From contig CAKQMM010000001.1 in assembly GCA_934254755.1 (NCBI GenBank), positions 1 through 23,458 of the forward strand: 23,458 nucleotides of DNA. Direction: 5' to 3'. How positions within the stretch are numbered: the stretch's first letter is position 1; every line of letters begins with the position of its first letter. Source of the DNA: an uncultured Clostridia bacterium. Lineage in GTDB: Bacteria > Bacillota > Clostridia > Christensenellales > Borkfalkiaceae. Under the pieces are notes generated by a model that saw only the letters and a program-made list of their open reading frames with translations, was not told the DNA's origin and did no database searches. This document shows positions 22,143 to 23,458 of the stretch, one piece after another. The position numbers and the translations under genes were made by a program.

Positions 22143-23458
22143 TTAGTTGTTTTGTATGGTAGTTTTGTTGTATATATCGCCCGCAAGCATGGTCGAAACG
22201 ATGCCGAAGCAATACTCTTTGCCGCTTACGAAGAACTCTTCGCCTAAACTTTCGTTAGTTATTTCTATAAACTGCTTTTCGTTAATATAAACCTTTAAGC
22301 CGCCGCTTGTCTTAACGAGTTTAAGCGCGATATCGGAAAACCCGTGACCCGTTACGGGCGTACCCGGTAGATCTGCGACAGACTTTTTAACGTCGAACCT
22401 GCCGCCCTCGTTAAACGCGCCGTAGTTTACGTATAAGTTGCCTACGTTTCCGCCCGCGCCGAGCTGAACGGATATCATATTTTCGCCGTCGGTTATCATA
22501 AGCCCAGACTTTCCGTAAGCGATGTTCGCGCTAAGCGTTCCCGTTACGGTTAAGTCGCCGTCCGATACGCTCGAAGTTAATATCGCCGCGTACTCTCTTC
22601 TTTCCGCACTGCCGAACTCTTTCGAACTAAGGTCTGATTTTATGGCGAATTTTTCGCCGTTCGCGATTTTTTGAAGGGTTTCGTAGTCAATCGTCGCTTT
22701 CGAAGTTATCCTGCGCCCGTTTAGGGTAACGCTTCCGAGTATGTTTGCGTTATCCGCAAGGTTTGCAGACAAATTCGTCATCGCGCCCGTATCGGTTACG
22801 GGTATGACGGCAAGTTTGTTGCCGCATACGAACGCTATACCTAAACTTCCCTTCGGAACGACGAAACTAAACCTTCCGTCTGCGCCGATAAGCCCCGCGT
22901 ATTCGCCGCTTAGCGCGCCGCCTAAGACGGTTATTACGCTTTGATAGTCGCTTGCGCCCGTGAGCGTGCCGCTTATCGCGTCTCCGTCTACCGCGGCGTT
23001 TACGCCGATAGTCACGTTGCCGTAAACGTGGGTAAAGTTGAACGCCGTTTTGCCGCTAACGATATCGTAATTGCCCTTTATTATTTTGCTGCCGCCGTTA
23101 TAGGTAAGCTTAAGTTCGGTCACTATCTTGCCGTTTAAGGCGGGGGCGTAAACGGTTACGTTATCGCCTTTTAAGTAGTCTCCTGCCGCTTTATCTAAGG
23201 TGAGCGTATATTCGCCGCCGTCTGTGGTAATCGTACCGCCCTTGACGGTTTCTTCAACGCCCGTTTCGGATAGAGTTACGTCGAAGTCTATGCGCGCGTT
23301 CTTCGCGTCGATAGCTAATGGGCCGCAAATGTTTTCAACGCCGTTATCGAAGAATCCTTTAAGTTGCGCCGTTACGTACGAAAGCCCCGCGTTATTGACT
23401 ATTTGCCTGCTACCCACGGGGTGAACTCCCGTGCCGTCTAATATAAGGGCAAGTTCGC
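22143..23458 (-). CDS. C-terminal part of a large exported beta-rich protein, cut by window edge
   Basis: The frame is open to the right edge, giving 437 visible residues; a GTG at 23417 lies inside it and need not be the start. I do not recognise the protein. It is rich in Gly, Thr, Val and Asp with many short beta-strands, like secreted bacterial surface proteins. A carboxypeptidase-regulatory-like segment is suggested by GTLTGASDYQSVITVLGG followed by GADGRFSFVVPKG. The last 130 residues (GLMITDGENMISVQLG, LKVYINEKQFIEI, FGIVSTMLAG) resemble the lectin-like C-terminal domain of the 843-residue protein to its left. No cell-wall anchor is visible at the C-terminus. Its place beside the lipoprotein and InlB-repeat genes suggests one surface-protein region. 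Confidence 0.7.
   Translation of the reverse strand, partial: ELALILDGTGVHPVGSRQIVNNAGLSYVTAQLKGFFDNGVENICGPLAIDAKNARIDFDVTLSETGVEETVKGGTITTDGGEYTLTLDKAAGDYLKGDNVTVYAPALNGKIVTELKLTYNGGSKIIKGNYDIVSGKTAFNFTHVYGNVTIGVNAAVDGDAISGTLTGASDYQSVITVLGGALSGEYAGLIGADGRFSFVVPKGSLGIAFVCGNKLAVIPVTDTGAMTNLSANLADNANILGSVTLNGRRITSKATIDYETLQKIANGEKFAIKSDLSSKEFGSAERREYAAILTSSVSDGDLTVTGTLSANIAYGKSGLMITDGENMISVQLGAGGNVGNLYVNYGAFNEGGRFDVKKSVADLPGTPVTGHGFSDIALKLVKTSGGLKVYINEKQFIEITNESLGEEFFVSGKEYCFGIVSTMLAGDIYNKTTIQNN

Noticed and set aside
22143..23417. Treating the rightmost gene as complete from GTG 23417
   Set aside because: The frame stays open to the window edge, no ribosome site precedes that GTG, and there is no signal peptide, so it is a C-terminal fragment.

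Overview
The window looks like chromosomal DNA from an uncultured, probably gut-dwelling clostridial member of the Bacillota. The evidence is: strong AGGAG or GGGGG-type ribosome binding sites, a UgpC/MsmK-type sugar-import ATPase, secreted proteins with InlB-type (Listeria-Bacteroides) repeats, a Gram-positive lipoprotein signal, and many GC-rich intergenic hairpins in moderate-GC DNA. A Christensenellales-like lineage would fit, but that is inference. Apart from one LysR-type regulator, every gene I accept reads on the minus strand, so the biological order runs from high to low coordinates.

Right end (18962-23458): a secreted or surface cluster. It holds the C-terminal part of a large exported protein cut by the window edge, a small lipoprotein with one InlB-type repeat, a 43-residue acidic peptide, and an 843-residue secreted protein with tandem 216-bp InlB-type repeats plus two lectin-like C-terminal domains. 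The lipoprotein, peptide and repeat protein are spaced like one operon.

Middle (9204-18856): a carbohydrate-use operon of seven genes with short gaps or overlaps. In order: a sugar ABC-importer ATPase with an unusual insertion of about 120 residues, an 836-residue unrecognised probable glycoside hydrolase, a GH28-like beta-helix enzyme, a DMT/EamA-type transporter, an AraC-type regulator, an MFS-type transporter and a sugar-phosphate isomerase/epimerase-like TIM barrel. It ends at a palindromic terminator. No ABC permease or binding protein lies nearby, so the ATPase probably serves importers encoded elsewhere. A single-gene unit for a GH20 (GcnA-like) N-acetylhexosaminidase follows, with a clear promoter, then a single-gene unit for a NodB-type (CE4) deacetylase. 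Between these two lies a dense array of hairpins that looks like a folded RNA or palindromic element.

Left-middle (2308-5813): a three-gene envelope-lipid/glycan module. It consists of a PlsC-type acyltransferase, a GT8 glycosyltransferase, and one protein that fuses a GT8 domain to a PlsC-type domain. The genes are translationally coupled and end at a strong terminator. They probably make an acylated glycolipid or a lipid-linked envelope glycan.

Left end (1-2136): a 78-residue, 13-cysteine small protein, then a LysR regulator transcribed divergently from a CPA2-type Na+/H+ antiporter that runs off the window. I see no rRNA, tRNA, CRISPR array, transposase or phage gene.
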